A DNA stretch of 31,289 nucleotides from CAZSMK01 sp964608095 (lineage in GTDB: Bacteria > Sumerlaeota > Sumerlaeia > MWCT01 > JAGHBZ01). The notes under the pieces were generated by a model that worked only from the letters and a program-made list of their open reading frames with translations, was not told where the DNA came from and searched no databases. Location: the NCBI GenBank assembly GCA_964608095.1, contig CAZSMK010000072.1:1-31289 (forward strand), in the 5' to 3' direction. The position numbers and the translations under genes were made by a program. Below are positions 1-8,120 of the stretch, piece by piece (position 1 is the stretch's first letter; the number at the start of each line of letters is the position of its first letter).

Positions 1-61
1 CGGCGAATCTTCGATCCGTATTTAATACCATAAAATGAAATTTGTTTTGAGAATCCGCCGG

Positions 62-165
62 GGGTCGTTCGGGTCGAACAACCCTACTTCGAAAAAAACA
101 CGATAGCGCGTACGCTTACGCGTGCGACCGGGAGTGCGAGTGCGCACGCTCAGGCGTGCGAGGAG
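62..165 (+). repeat. GC-rich dispersed repeat, copy A
   Basis: This block starts with GGGTCGTTCGG, continues through an exact 15-base word (GAAAAAAACACGATA at 91-105) and then a run of GCG/TACGC/GTGCG words. The same series occurs in reverse complement at 7917-7997, with the 15-base word at 7956-7970. The similarity is patchy outside the shared words, so this is an old or degenerate repeat rather than a recent duplication. Confidence 0.65.
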
Positions 166-372
166 AATGACAAGCGAGGATGCTTATCCTACAGTATGGA
201 AGTCGCTCTAAAGAATACTCATTCGGGTCCGAACGAATTACTCCGCATTGAATAAAAAGAGATTAGTGTAGATAAGTGAAAATCCGTGGTTCGATCATTG
301 TTTTTTTACGTAATAACATTATGCGATCACGATAACGACGACGCGTGCGAGTGCGAAGTGAAAATAAAGAGT

Positions 373-403
373 TATATATCAGCCCTTCAGGCTGAGGCTG
401 GTG
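373..403 (+). repeat. 31-bp dispersed repeat, copy A
   Basis: Thirty-one bases here are identical to the reverse complement of 8090-8120. The core is a small hairpin, CAGCC-CTTCA-GGCTG at 380-394, followed by GAGGCTGGTG. Exact conservation over 31 bases between two non-coding sites 7.7 kb apart, one of them inverted, marks a dispersed intergenic repeat family. In translation it reads as a recurring peptide containing ISALQAEA, a warning that ORFs over it are spurious. Confidence 0.85.
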
Positions 404-796
404 TGGGGATATATTCCCCGAACACCACATGTTATAGTCCTTATCAAAGAAGCTCGAAATCGAGGTCCGACTCCGATAGTTTACTTAAAAATAAACCCAA
501 TTGCATTGTGGAAGGTCTATTTTTATCAGCACGTGAAGTGAGTGAACAAAAGTTTGGCGCAAGTTTGCGTACTTTCTCTTGCATAACACACATATATATT
601 TTTACTGGATGGGAGAAAAGAAAGGTCATAATGCACTATAACTCAGGAAGAATTTCGTGGATAAACTCTTATTAGGCATAGACGATATTCTCCTTGCGAT
701 ACCTTTTTCGGAGCAGAAGTTTACGTATGCCCGAACATAAAACACCTATACCACCATCGCAACAAGGATCAGCCGTGCTGGTTCGTGTCAAATCAC

Positions 797-837
797 TTCA
801 ATCGTGTTATTGATTGAATTCATGCCAAATTTGGCAT
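797..837. promoter_or_regulatory. Two adjacent palindromes upstream of the sigma factor gene
   Basis: TTCAATC (797-803) and GATTGAA (812-818) form a 7-bp inverted repeat with an 8-base spacer. Four bases later ATGCCAAATTTGGCAT (822-837) is a perfect 16-bp palindrome. Neither is followed by a T-run, and both lie 70-110 bases before the sigma factor start, so operators for dimeric regulators are likelier than a terminator. The regulator is unknown. Confidence 0.55.
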
Positions 838-858
838 AAACTGATTTTTGAGTAATGG
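831..858 (+). promoter_or_regulatory. Possible promoter of the sigma/anti-sigma genes
   Basis: TTGGCA (831-836) and TAATGG (853-858) are separated by 16 bases, a weak sigma-70-type match. The -35 box would lie inside the right half of the palindrome at 822-837, which fits repression or autoregulation. An ECF-type promoter is an alternative that I cannot exclude. Confidence 0.35.
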
Positions 859-905
859 GACAATAAATCAAGGAAACAAGGAAATAACATAAGGACATGC
901 AGTAA

Positions 906-1490
906 GTGCGATTTACCGAAGTACCAGAAGAGCTGATCCGCAGATGCCAGGAAGGTGATAGTCAGGCATTTAATGAGTTGTATTCATTGATTGACCGCGA
1001 CCTCTACGCCTCTATCTACTATTTTTTACGCAATCATGAAGATACGCAGGATGTAATACAGCTCGTCCTTGTAAGATTGTTCAGGCATATAAAACGGCTG
1101 AAGGACCCCAAGAAATTCGCGTCATGGTTCTGGCGCCTTATCACCAACCAATGCTTTTCATATCGCAGTAAACAAAGACAAAAAGCGATGGATACATCAT
1201 ATAACGATGCTCTCGAGGTAAAAGATGAACATTATACAGCTTATTCATCAAACCTGAGGAACCCCCGAGAGGTCTTAATTAATAAAGAGATAATGCATCA
1301 AATAGAAGAGTCGGTGGAAAAGTTGCCCAAACGACAACGGATGTGCTTTGTCCTGTTTGAAATAGAGGGCTATGCATTAAAAGATATAGCGGAAATACTC
1401 GGCACATCGATCGGCGCGGTGAAATTTAATATACATCAGGCAAGACGCAAATTACGTGAAGATTTGAAAGAAGTTTGGAAGGCAACTTAA
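906..1490 (+). CDS. ECF-type RNA polymerase sigma factor
   Basis: This 194-residue protein has the two-domain layout of ECF sigma-70 factors. Sigma region 2 is near residues 14-85, with the stretch HEDTQDVIQLVLVRLFRHI and the aromatic FASWFWRLI that binds the -10 element. Sigma region 4 is near residues 133-185, with LPKRQRMCF and a helix-turn-helix around YALKDIAEILGTSIGAVKF. Region 3 is absent, as expected for ECF factors. The start is GTG at 906, preceded by AAGGA at 891. The next gene, 15 bases downstream, is a zinc-finger anti-sigma factor, so the pair probably forms a membrane-signalled switch. The target promoters are unknown, but the secreted protein encoded next is a candidate. Confidence 0.93.
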   Translation: MRFTEVPEELIRRCQEGDSQAFNELYSLIDRDLYASIYYFLRNHEDTQDVIQLVLVRLFRHIKRLKDPKKFASWFWRLITNQCFSYRSKQRQKAMDTSYNDALEVKDEHYTAYSSNLRNPREVLINKEIMHQIEESVEKLPKRQRMCFVLFEIEGYALKDIAEILGTSIGAVKFNIHQARRKLREDLKEVWKAT

Positions 1491-1505
1491 GCGAGGTGTT
1501 TAACT

Positions 1506-3089
1506 ATGGAGTGCAAAAAAATAGAACAGCTCATTGACGATTACCTGATGGATAGTTTATCTGCGGAGGATGCGGCTGAGGTCGAGGATCATCTTTCCCG
1601 TTGTGAGCATTGCAGAAAGATTATCGAGAAATGGGATGTCATACGGGAATGTATTCGACGCGAACATCGCCTTTCCGTTGATTCCGTTCCTCAAGCAACG
1701 CTTGACACCATATACGCCCGTGCACGGTCAAGGTTTTCACACCGGCATTTTCCTTTCCATCCACCCTTACGTGATTGGCTCCGTCAATGGTGGGAGACGC
1801 CCACACTGGCCTGGCAGGCGGTACGTATCAGTTCTATCCTCGTTGTCGGAATTGTTATCGGTATGTTCATGTTCAACCAGCGGGGCGAAAGGTATACGCC
1901 TTCCTTCGAGGCTACACCCCCATCGATTGTACCCACATCACCGGTGGAGGTCGCGTCCGTTCCCGGCTCGAGCCCGGAAACGGATAAATCCGATACTGCC
2001 AGAGCCGCTCATTTTCCCGATATCGAAGCAACACCGATAAAGATCATAAAAAGCCCGTTAAAAACCGATGTCGCCGAGGTAAGCACCAAAGAGGATAAAC
2101 AACCGCTCAACATCGCCGATACGATTGCCATGGGACCATTGTTTTCAATTACGGAACTCATGACGCCGGAAGGGAGCGAGTTACCCGTCGTCACTTCTAC
2201 AGAATACAGTCCTGAAGAAGTGAGGACTGTGGCGCGTGAGATACAAGGCTCGATGAACAATCTCCAGCAGATCAAGCTCCAGTTAATGCTTGCGGGGCAG
2301 AACGATTCCGTTTCCCAGATTCATCAGCTCGAGGATTCCATGCTTCGTTTGATCTCCATGGATACCACTGAACAAAAAAATCAATGGACCTTGCTCTCAC
2401 AATATCAACAGGCGGAAGAAGCGGTTCTATCAAATGACTTCATGAGCGCGCTCCAGCTCTATTATTCCGTTATCGCCGAGGAGCCCAACAGTTATCTTGC
2501 ATTTTTGTCCCACTACCAGATCGCCACGATTCAGCTGAACTATTTGAACAATTTCGGCGAGGCACTGAGTGAATATCAAATATGCCTCAACAGTTATCCT
2601 GAATCCTATTTTTCGTCTTTGCAGCGGAAGGATATATTAGAGAAGGTAGCATTATTGAGCGAGAACGCGGTTGACAATTGGCGACCTCTCAAGTTGTATC
2701 TCGAAGCTCAAAAGAGTAATCTTGATGTAGGGCTGATTCTTTACAAAGAAATTCTCGAGAACTATCCTCAGCTGAGTCTTGCTCAAAAGTCCGCACAAAA
2801 GATCATACAAAGTGTGCTCTCGTCCACTTATGAAGACGCAACAGTTCCAAATCGTGTAATACGTATGTTTCAGGAATCCATGGGCAAGATAGACGACCGG
2901 ACGCTTGACCAGCAGCTTCAGCTGGGTATTGCAGATATCATGAACTACCGGCTTTTTAACCGTCGACAGGCTTTGCTTGAATACACAAGGACGATTCAGA
3001 TAGACCCGCAATCCGCTATGGCTATGGCAGCGCGACAGCGAAGCCGTGAAATTTACGATACAATTCCAACACAACAAATTCAGTATTAA
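1506..3089 (+). CDS. Membrane anti-sigma factor with zinc-binding N-terminus and long TPR-like periplasmic part
   Basis: The N-terminus has the ZAS anti-sigma signature H29-X3-C33-X2-C36, with an extra Cys at 3. One transmembrane helix lies near residues 104-121. About 400 residues then follow outside the membrane: a Pro/Thr/Ser-rich linker (about 125-220) and a helical region (about 240-520) with TPR-like repeats, for example around AEEAVLSNDFMSALQLYYSVI and the later QALLEYTRTIQIDPQSAMAM. Family knowledge says the zinc domain holds the ECF sigma factor at the membrane until a signal arrives. The large TPR part is much longer than in simple anti-sigma factors (often 80-250 residues) and may bind an envelope partner. 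ATG at 1506 has GAGGTG at 1493. The gene probably shares an operon with the sigma factor. Confidence 0.85.
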   Translation: MECKKIEQLIDDYLMDSLSAEDAAEVEDHLSRCEHCRKIIEKWDVIRECIRREHRLSVDSVPQATLDTIYARARSRFSHRHFPFHPPLRDWLRQWWETPTLAWQAVRISSILVVGIVIGMFMFNQRGERYTPSFEATPPSIVPTSPVEVASVPGSSPETDKSDTARAAHFPDIEATPIKIIKSPLKTDVAEVSTKEDKQPLNIADTIAMGPLFSITELMTPEGSELPVVTSTEYSPEEVRTVAREIQGSMNNLQQIKLQLMLAGQNDSVSQIHQLEDSMLRLISMDTTEQKNQWTLLSQYQQAEEAVLSNDFMSALQLYYSVIAEEPNSYLAFLSHYQIATIQLNYLNNFGEALSEYQICLNSYPESYFSSLQRKDILEKVALLSENAVDNWRPLKLYLEAQKSNLDVGLILYKEILENYPQLSLAQKSAQKIIQSVLSSTYEDATVPNRVIRMFQESMGKIDDRTLDQQLQLGIADIMNYRLFNRRQALLEYTRTIQIDPQSAMAMAARQRSREIYDTIPTQQIQY

Positions 3090-3119
3090 GGAGAAATACC
3101 CTTATCCGGTTCAGGTTTG

Positions 3120-5465
3120 ATGAATTATTCTATGCGTGAACAGAGATTATCCGGCGTTCTCCCCCGCTGTGGTCTGATATTGGTGCTGGTGAGTATATGT
3201 ATGCCTTTCACTGCAGTCGGGCAGATGCCGATTCCACTCTTCAGAAAACCGCCCGAAGTTTACATTCACTTCATGGATGGGACCGTGAAACAGCACTCGA
3301 TAGGGGGTTTTTTTGATCCGCGGGTCGATTCGATCGAGTCGACGGAACTTACCGATGCCCTTCGGGTTCCTTTTATTGAGTTTAATACTGCTCGTGGACG
3401 GCTGGCGTTGAAATTACCCCGGATTCGGGCGCTCAGCACCGCCTCGCCGGTTGTTATAGATGTTTTCAGCGGGAGCGATGTCACGTGTTACAGTCTTGGT
3501 AATGTCTCCCAATACGTTCCCGACCCGCCTGATTGGTATAAACCGGGAGGAGAGACGTCGCAATGGGAACCCGTCGACTTCGCTCACCCGAATCACAGCT
3601 GGTACCATGTCCCCGGCTCTTCATGGATATGGAGCAGCTCGTCATGGGGAAGCACCACAGGCGAAATCGTCCTGTTCCGTCAAAAGTTCGATGTGCCCAA
3701 AAACCTCCAGGTGGTGGACGCCGAGATTATGGTGACCGCGGATCACCAGGTCGAGGTAATGTACCTCAATGGTTACGAAATAGACCCACTCCGCAAATCT
3801 TTGATAGGCTCTTGTGTCACCTATAATGTGCGTTCCCTTATCATCCCGGGCTTAAACCTATTTGCCCTGAAAGCCAAGAACGAGCGAAATGAAGAGGTGA
3901 ATTTTGCGGGCATAGCCTGGCGCGTTCGCATAAGAGGAATCCAGGGCGTAAAGGACGCTTCACGCGCGGAAGCGCCGGGTGCGGTGGCTATTGCCCTCAA
4001 CGGCGACCGTATAAGCGGGACGATTAGCCAGCTAAGCCCTGAAAGTGTCATCATCAAGACGGAATACGCCCAGGTACCGATCGCGCTTTCATGGACAAGG
4101 CGTCTTCTCATTAATTACCATGTGGAAACAACACCCGGAGAACCGGCAGAGAAAAAGAAGAAGGGCTTCCTTACACGCATATTCACAAAGGAGGCATCTC
4201 CCGACGCACCACAAGTACGAATAGCTCATCCACCCTTTGCCTGGAGCGAAGACAACCTCGATGGGATTTCAACTGATTTCGTGGGTGTCCTGCTTAAAGA
4301 TTCACGCGAGATCAAAAGCGTTCCTATCGGCTTGCACGAGCAACTCATGTATATCCAGACAGATTATGGTCAACAGACCGCCATCAGCCTTGATAAAATC
4401 AAAGCCCTTTATCTCACGCCCCAGCGTAAAAGCGGATTTCTCAGATTCAAGGAACCAGACCTACCGTATGTATGCAATGCGATTTTACTCAATGGTGATC
4501 GAATCAGCGGTATCATTGAAAGTATTGAGCCGACGTTTCTTGAGATAGCCACACCCTATGCCGGCATTATTCGTATTTCGTTTGATCGATTGTTGCGATG
4601 CGAGTTCCCCATGAATGTGCTCCTTTCAACAACAGAAAATGTGAAGAAGTGGAGCGAGGTTAAAAATCGCTCCTTCAATATCGGAATACTCGGCGATCCT
4701 ATCGGCACGACTCCTTATCGAACAGAGGAAGCGCGAGAGTTATATAACAATCTTTATAGAAGCCTTGTGCAGATGCAGCTCGAACCCGAGCAGATTAATG
4801 CACTTAAATTGATCGAGCCGGAAGTTCTGTCGCCCGAGCGCATGGATCTTCTTGTCAATATAGATGCGCGTGAACATTATTACTATAGCGTAAAATCACC
4901 GGGTGATGGCCATGCCGCGTTGATGAAGTACATCAACGAAGGAGGGAACCTCTTGATCATGGGCAGTGGAGTGCCCTTCTATTACGGCTATACAGCCCGG
5001 CAGGGCGAGTGGCTGACGATTACGCGCGGTGAGGAGATCTTGACCCCTCTCGGCTTCGACGTGGTTCTTCCCGGCGAATTTAATCCTCAGGCACAGAGCT
5101 TCGAACTTCCCGAAAATCCTGTGACTACTCTCAAGTTTAAACGGATTATGAGTCAGGTGGATCCCGCTGAAATCTCGCTTCTTCCCGAAGAGGTCCCTTT
5201 TCCTCCATCCGCCGATTCCCGGTTTCGACCCGTAGTGCCCGGAAATCTCAAGGACAACGACCAGTTCTTTTCCATTTACGAACTGGTTGACAGTAACGGA
5301 AAACGATGGGGACCCGCGATGGCGATTTTGAAGAGGCAATCAGCGACCGGACGGAGGCAAACGTTTATTTATGTCAGCTATCAGCTTGCACGGGCGCGAA
5401 TCAACGGACAGGATTTTGTCGATTACCTCATGCCTGTTGCAATTCAGAGCCTTATCAATCGTTGA
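3120..5465 (+). CDS. Large secreted protein with repeated beta-barrel-like units and a C-terminal amidotransferase-like fold
   Basis: This protein of about 781 residues has no family name that I recognise. An N-terminal signal peptide ends near FTAVGQ. Residues about 180-270 look like a galactose-binding-type beta-sandwich (EIVLFRQKFDVP, then VTADHQVEVMYLNG). A repeated unit starting LNGDRISG occurs near residues 293 and 456, with a weaker copy near 388 (GVLLKDSREIKSV), each about 45 residues of predicted beta strands. Residues about 578-620 (YINEGGNLLIMGSG) resemble the class I amidotransferase/ThuA-like fold, without an obvious catalytic Cys. ATG 3120 was preferred because AGG lies just upstream. 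TTG 3117 and ATG 3132 are alternatives. It lies 30 bases after the anti-sigma gene and is probably co-transcribed. Confidence 0.75.
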   Translation: MNYSMREQRLSGVLPRCGLILVLVSICMPFTAVGQMPIPLFRKPPEVYIHFMDGTVKQHSIGGFFDPRVDSIESTELTDALRVPFIEFNTARGRLALKLPRIRALSTASPVVIDVFSGSDVTCYSLGNVSQYVPDPPDWYKPGGETSQWEPVDFAHPNHSWYHVPGSSWIWSSSSWGSTTGEIVLFRQKFDVPKNLQVVDAEIMVTADHQVEVMYLNGYEIDPLRKSLIGSCVTYNVRSLIIPGLNLFALKAKNERNEEVNFAGIAWRVRIRGIQGVKDASRAEAPGAVAIALNGDRISGTISQLSPESVIIKTEYAQVPIALSWTRRLLINYHVETTPGEPAEKKKKGFLTRIFTKEASPDAPQVRIAHPPFAWSEDNLDGISTDFVGVLLKDSREIKSVPIGLHEQLMYIQTDYGQQTAISLDKIKALYLTPQRKSGFLRFKEPDLPYVCNAILLNGDRISGIIESIEPTFLEIATPYAGIIRISFDRLLRCEFPMNVLLSTTENVKKWSEVKNRSFNIGILGDPIGTTPYRTEEARELYNNLYRSLVQMQLEPEQINALKLIEPEVLSPERMDLLVNIDAREHYYYSVKSPGDGHAALMKYINEGGNLLIMGSGVPFYYGYTARQGEWLTITRGEEILTPLGFDVVLPGEFNPQAQSFELPENPVTTLKFKRIMSQVDPAEISLLPEEVPFPPSADSRFRPVVPGNLKDNDQFFSIYELVDSNGKRWGPAMAILKRQSATGRRQTFIYVSYQLARARINGQDFVDYLMPVAIQSLINR

Positions 5466-5517
5466 TCTGGATGTAGACCATCTCTTCAAGCAGCGTCCAG
5501 GTTATTCAATGTAGCCT

Positions 5518-7416
5518 TTATTTCCCTTTGTACACAAAACGAACCGAGTCCGCGTAGGCACGATACTCGAACCGTGGATTGGGCACCGTGATTCCGGGAC
5601 TTGTATGCAGCTCGACACAGCCTTTATCCGGGTCCTGATCCTCGGTGAAGGTATACTCTCCGAGGGAGTGCCAGACGCGATTGTTCCTGCCCGATGTTCC
5701 CATACGTCCTCGTTGAGGCAATGGTACCACACTCTCGCCATCCGCATGCTTGACCTTGTAACGTGTATCGTCGGCGTTGGCTCCGTATGAGAAGATAACG
5801 AGCACCTCGTAAGTGCCTGATACAGGAAAGTCGGGACAAAATCTCGCCCAGGAAGGATCGGCATTTCCGTAAGTAAATCTCGCCCCGTTTCCCATCAGAT
5901 GAACATCATCGACCTTTGCATAGCTGTTAGTGAAATCAGCTGTCTCCGCGTATGCGGGAGCCGGCGTCACATTGCCGTTTGCATCGCGTGCCTCGATCAC
6001 GAGTTCGTCTCCCGGCTCAAGCCCACGCTTCAGCGCTACCTTTCGAGCCAGATGGTGCCGCGCACGCAGAAGCGTCCTGTATGCCGCAACCACAGGATGC
6101 GGAATTGGATTGTCGTCATCAGTGGGTAGATCGACCTTTGCCGGTGAATAGCGTTCTTCTTCCGGAATGTCCTCGACCATATCCTCGAGATAGTCGAGAA
6201 CCGTCTCGACCTTTTCAAGCACCTCGTCATCGGGATTCTCGAGACCCGCGGCGTAAAGAGTAAGTCCATCGATGAGGGTAAGGGATTCCGGTGTGGAAGC
6301 GTAGGAACGAAGCCTGACGAGTTGTTCGCGAGCCTCAGGCATAGCCATATTGGAGAATCGCCATGCCCCTTTTCTGATAAAGGTCAAACGGCCTTCACCA
6401 GTCAATCGGTCTACGAGCGGTGGAAATTCCGGAAAGGGCGATGCCGGTGGTTCTTGATACCAATATGCTACAGAAGAAAAGTTGTCCTTTCGGTCGTTTC
6501 CTGAACCATGTTCAAAAGACACCTTTATCTTTTCCCGGAATGGGATTGCATCCATAATATGAAACCGGTACATTGAAGAAGCCAATCCGGGATTATCAAA
6601 TCCTTCGGAGACCGGTGCCCCGTGCCATAAGGTGTTATGCACATGAATACCCCACGCATCGCAAAAGTAGTCTTCGGTACCGGTGCCCCGAATGGGTTCA
6701 TAATCATCGGCCTCGATAAGTTCATCGCCTTCACCCCACCAATGGGGAGCAGTCGATTCCACGCTCATTACGGTGCCCATGTAGCGTCCTTTGCCCGTGG
6801 TTTCAAGGATGAGGAGATTATCGGGTGATTGCGCAGGATACGCCTGACGGTACTGTGCATAGAACCGTTCGGAGGTGGGAGGCGCCTCGTCGAGGGCAAG
6901 ATAGTCGATATGATAATAAAAAGCGCCGTGCGTCTCCGCTCCCTCGTTCGTCATAGTGATTTTGGCGCCGTGTTCAAAGGGCATGTGCCACCAGGAATTT
7001 CGCGCCCTACCCGCTGAGGTTATCGTCAGGGGGAATGAATTGAGCTCCGCATCCATGCCGTTCCCCACACCGAAGAAGTCGCCCATGGGAACTTCAACCG
7101 CAGGAGTGTCGGAACCGTCCCAGTACATCCTGAGAACGAGTGTTCTGCCGATGGGCCCGTCTGCGTTGGTCGTAATCCAGAGATGGCGAATAATGCCTGC
7201 CCCTTCAATGTCTGCGAGAACTGCGGTCTCGCCCGGTGCTATCTGAATACTATCGTTATTAGCGCCGGTTTGATCCCACGAGGAGATTCGTACCGCATGA
7301 CCTGCAGGTTGTGTTCCCAGGAAAAGGTTCGATGCGCCCCATTCAGGCGCCATTCTCAACCTGCAGCCGCTCATCAAAATCACAAACAAGGGTAACAAAA
7401 TAAATATGCGTTTCAT
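5518..7416 (-). CDS. DUF2961 / GH172-family lipoprotein with C-terminal golvesin-like domain
   Basis: This 632-residue lipoprotein has a signal peptide ending in the lipobox LMSGC (Cys18). Residues about 30-360 match DUF2961, now glycoside hydrolase family 172. Recognisable blocks are IEGAGIIRHLWIT, the WDGSDTPAVEVPMGDFFG stretch and GTGTEDYF near residues 243-250. Characterised GH172 enzymes act on fructofuranosides or D-arabinofuranosides using glutamate catalysts. The substrate here is unknown. Residues about 485-630 look like the golvesin/xanthan-lyase-type accessory domain, with GTYEVLVIF, WHSLGEYTF and YADSVRFVY in order. The start at 7416 has AAGGAG upstream. The gene converges on the secreted protein gene with only 52 bases between them. 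Confidence 0.87.
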   Translation of the reverse strand: MKRIFILLPLFVILMSGCRLRMAPEWGASNLFLGTQPAGHAVRISSWDQTGANNDSIQIAPGETAVLADIEGAGIIRHLWITTNADGPIGRTLVLRMYWDGSDTPAVEVPMGDFFGVGNGMDAELNSFPLTITSAGRARNSWWHMPFEHGAKITMTNEGAETHGAFYYHIDYLALDEAPPTSERFYAQYRQAYPAQSPDNLLILETTGKGRYMGTVMSVESTAPHWWGEGDELIEADDYEPIRGTGTEDYFCDAWGIHVHNTLWHGAPVSEGFDNPGLASSMYRFHIMDAIPFREKIKVSFEHGSGNDRKDNFSSVAYWYQEPPASPFPEFPPLVDRLTGEGRLTFIRKGAWRFSNMAMPEAREQLVRLRSYASTPESLTLIDGLTLYAAGLENPDDEVLEKVETVLDYLEDMVEDIPEEERYSPAKVDLPTDDDNPIPHPVVAAYRTLLRARHHLARKVALKRGLEPGDELVIEARDANGNVTPAPAYAETADFTNSYAKVDDVHLMGNGARFTYGNADPSWARFCPDFPVSGTYEVLVIFSYGANADDTRYKVKHADGESVVPLPQRGRMGTSGRNNRVWHSLGEYTFTEDQDPDKGCVELHTSPGITVPNPRFEYRAYADSVRFVYKGK

Positions 7417-7651
7417 GGTTCCGTCTCCTTTTAAAACATTATGCGATTATTACGCGTTGAGAAAAACCAGGCAAGTCAAAAAACAATCTTACTTTAGCAA
7501 CCTGCGGGGTCTGATAGGATGTCTTACAATTAAAGTTAGACTTCGCAGATGCGTCTGCGTTTTAGATAGGCGTGAGACATCACGCACCAGGATCATGTAA
7601 CGCCATCTTCTTTTATCAAAGAATCTCCTCTTAGGGAAAAGACATCATTTT

Positions 7652-7721
7652 AACGCCGAGAGCGCAAAGGAAGGTCAAGAATGCAGAGTTTTTTATCTCT
7701 GAATGTGGTTCTCTCCGCGTT
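7652..7721. repeat. Nested imperfect inverted repeat
   Basis: AACGCCGAGAG (7652-7662) pairs with CTCTCCGCGTT (7711-7721) with one mismatch. Inside it CAGAG (7684-7688) pairs with CTCTG (7697-7701) across a T-rich loop. The arrangement resembles a small non-autonomous hairpin element. No coding function is visible. Confidence 0.5.
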
Positions 7722-7794
7722 GAAGTATTATAAAGCAAAAATCATCTTATGGAATTAAATACGGTCGAAGACGCGCCGTGGCGGGGCTCATAGC

Positions 7795-7815
7795 GCGTAC
7801 CCTTTTGGGGTACGC
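7795..7815. repeat. Perfect 8-bp hairpin
   Basis: GCGTACCC (7795-7802) and GGGTACGC (7808-7815) are perfectly complementary around a TTTTG loop. There is no T-run after it and no gene ends nearby, so a terminator is unlikely. It sits in the repeat island. Confidence 0.6.
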
Positions 7816-7916
7816 CCTCACTCCACACAGGTATACCGATAGACTTTCCGCTTTTCCCGCACTCTTACTCGCGTTCGTACACGCCCTTGGCGTTGTACGC
7901 GCTATCGCTATCGCTT

Positions 7917-7997
7917 CCCACGCCTGAGCGTGCGCGCACGCGTACGCGTGCGCGGTATCGTGTTTTTTTCAAGAATTTCGTTCTGACCGAACGACCC
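7917..7997 (-). repeat. GC-rich dispersed repeat, copy B (inverted)
   Basis: Read on the minus strand, this block runs GGGTCGTTCGG, a variable stretch, the exact 15-base word at 7956-7970 and then GCG/TACGC/GTGCG words. This is the same order as copy A at 62-165. It is the inverted partner of that block. Confidence 0.65.
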
Positions 7998-8000
7998 ACA

Positions 8001-8017
8001 AGAACCTGTAAGGTTCT
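8001..8017. repeat. Perfect 7-bp hairpin
   Basis: AGAACCT (8001-8007) and AGGTTCT (8011-8017) flank a GTA loop. It is one of several compact hairpins in the island and lies between two repeat blocks. Confidence 0.55.
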
Positions 8018-8027
8018 CATATACCAG

Positions 8028-8077
8028 CCCAGGGCAAATCCTGAGCGAACTTGTGAGCGGAAGGATGTCGCCCTGGG
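8028..8077. repeat. Long two-part inverted repeat
   Basis: CCCAGGGC (8028-8035) pairs perfectly with GCCCTGGG (8070-8077). Inside it ATCCT (8038-8042) pairs with AGGAT (8062-8066). The loop carries GAGCG twice. The element would form a 13-bp interrupted stem in RNA or a cruciform. It has no T-run and looks like a REP-type intergenic element. Confidence 0.6.
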
Positions 8078-8089
8078 AACTTACCCCCC

Positions 8090-8120
8090 CACCAGCCTCA
8101 GCCTGAAGGGCTGATATATA
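8090..8120 (-). repeat. 31-bp dispersed repeat, copy B (inverted)
   Basis: This is an exact reverse complement of 373-403 over 31 bases, including the CAGCC-TGAAG-GGCTG hairpin. It is preceded by a run of seven C residues (8084-8090), whereas copy A is followed by a T and four G residues, so the similarity weakens just outside the core. Confidence 0.85.

Larger units (their letters stand above)
1..905. other. Repeat-rich non-coding stretch
   Basis: No convincing gene is present. An open frame at 286-675 runs through a dispersed repeat, lacks a clear ribosome binding site and has no recognisable domain. The stretch holds alternating purine/pyrimidine GC-rich words (about 104-165 and 338-357), small hairpins such as GTTCG-GGT-CGAAC near 68-80, and a 31-base repeat at 373-403. 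All of these recur inverted at 7.9-8.1 kb. The last 110 bases look like a regulatory region for the sigma factor gene. Confidence 0.7.

Noticed and set aside
282..300. tRNA-like TpsiC arm (GGTTCGATC)
   Set aside because: No acceptor, D or anticodon arms could be found upstream and no CCA end downstream.
286..675. Plus-strand frame of 129 codons
   Set aside because: It runs through the dispersed 31-base repeat and GC-rich words, has no ribosome binding site and no domain. The same peptide appears in a second spurious frame at 7.9-8.2 kb.
831..850. Sigma-54 promoter (TTGGCA with a downstream TTG)
   Set aside because: The required GC at the -12 position is missing at the correct distance. The GGCA belongs to a palindrome.
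5502..5864. Second minus-strand frame at the end of the GH172 gene
   Set aside because: It overlaps the real C-terminus in another frame and has no family features.
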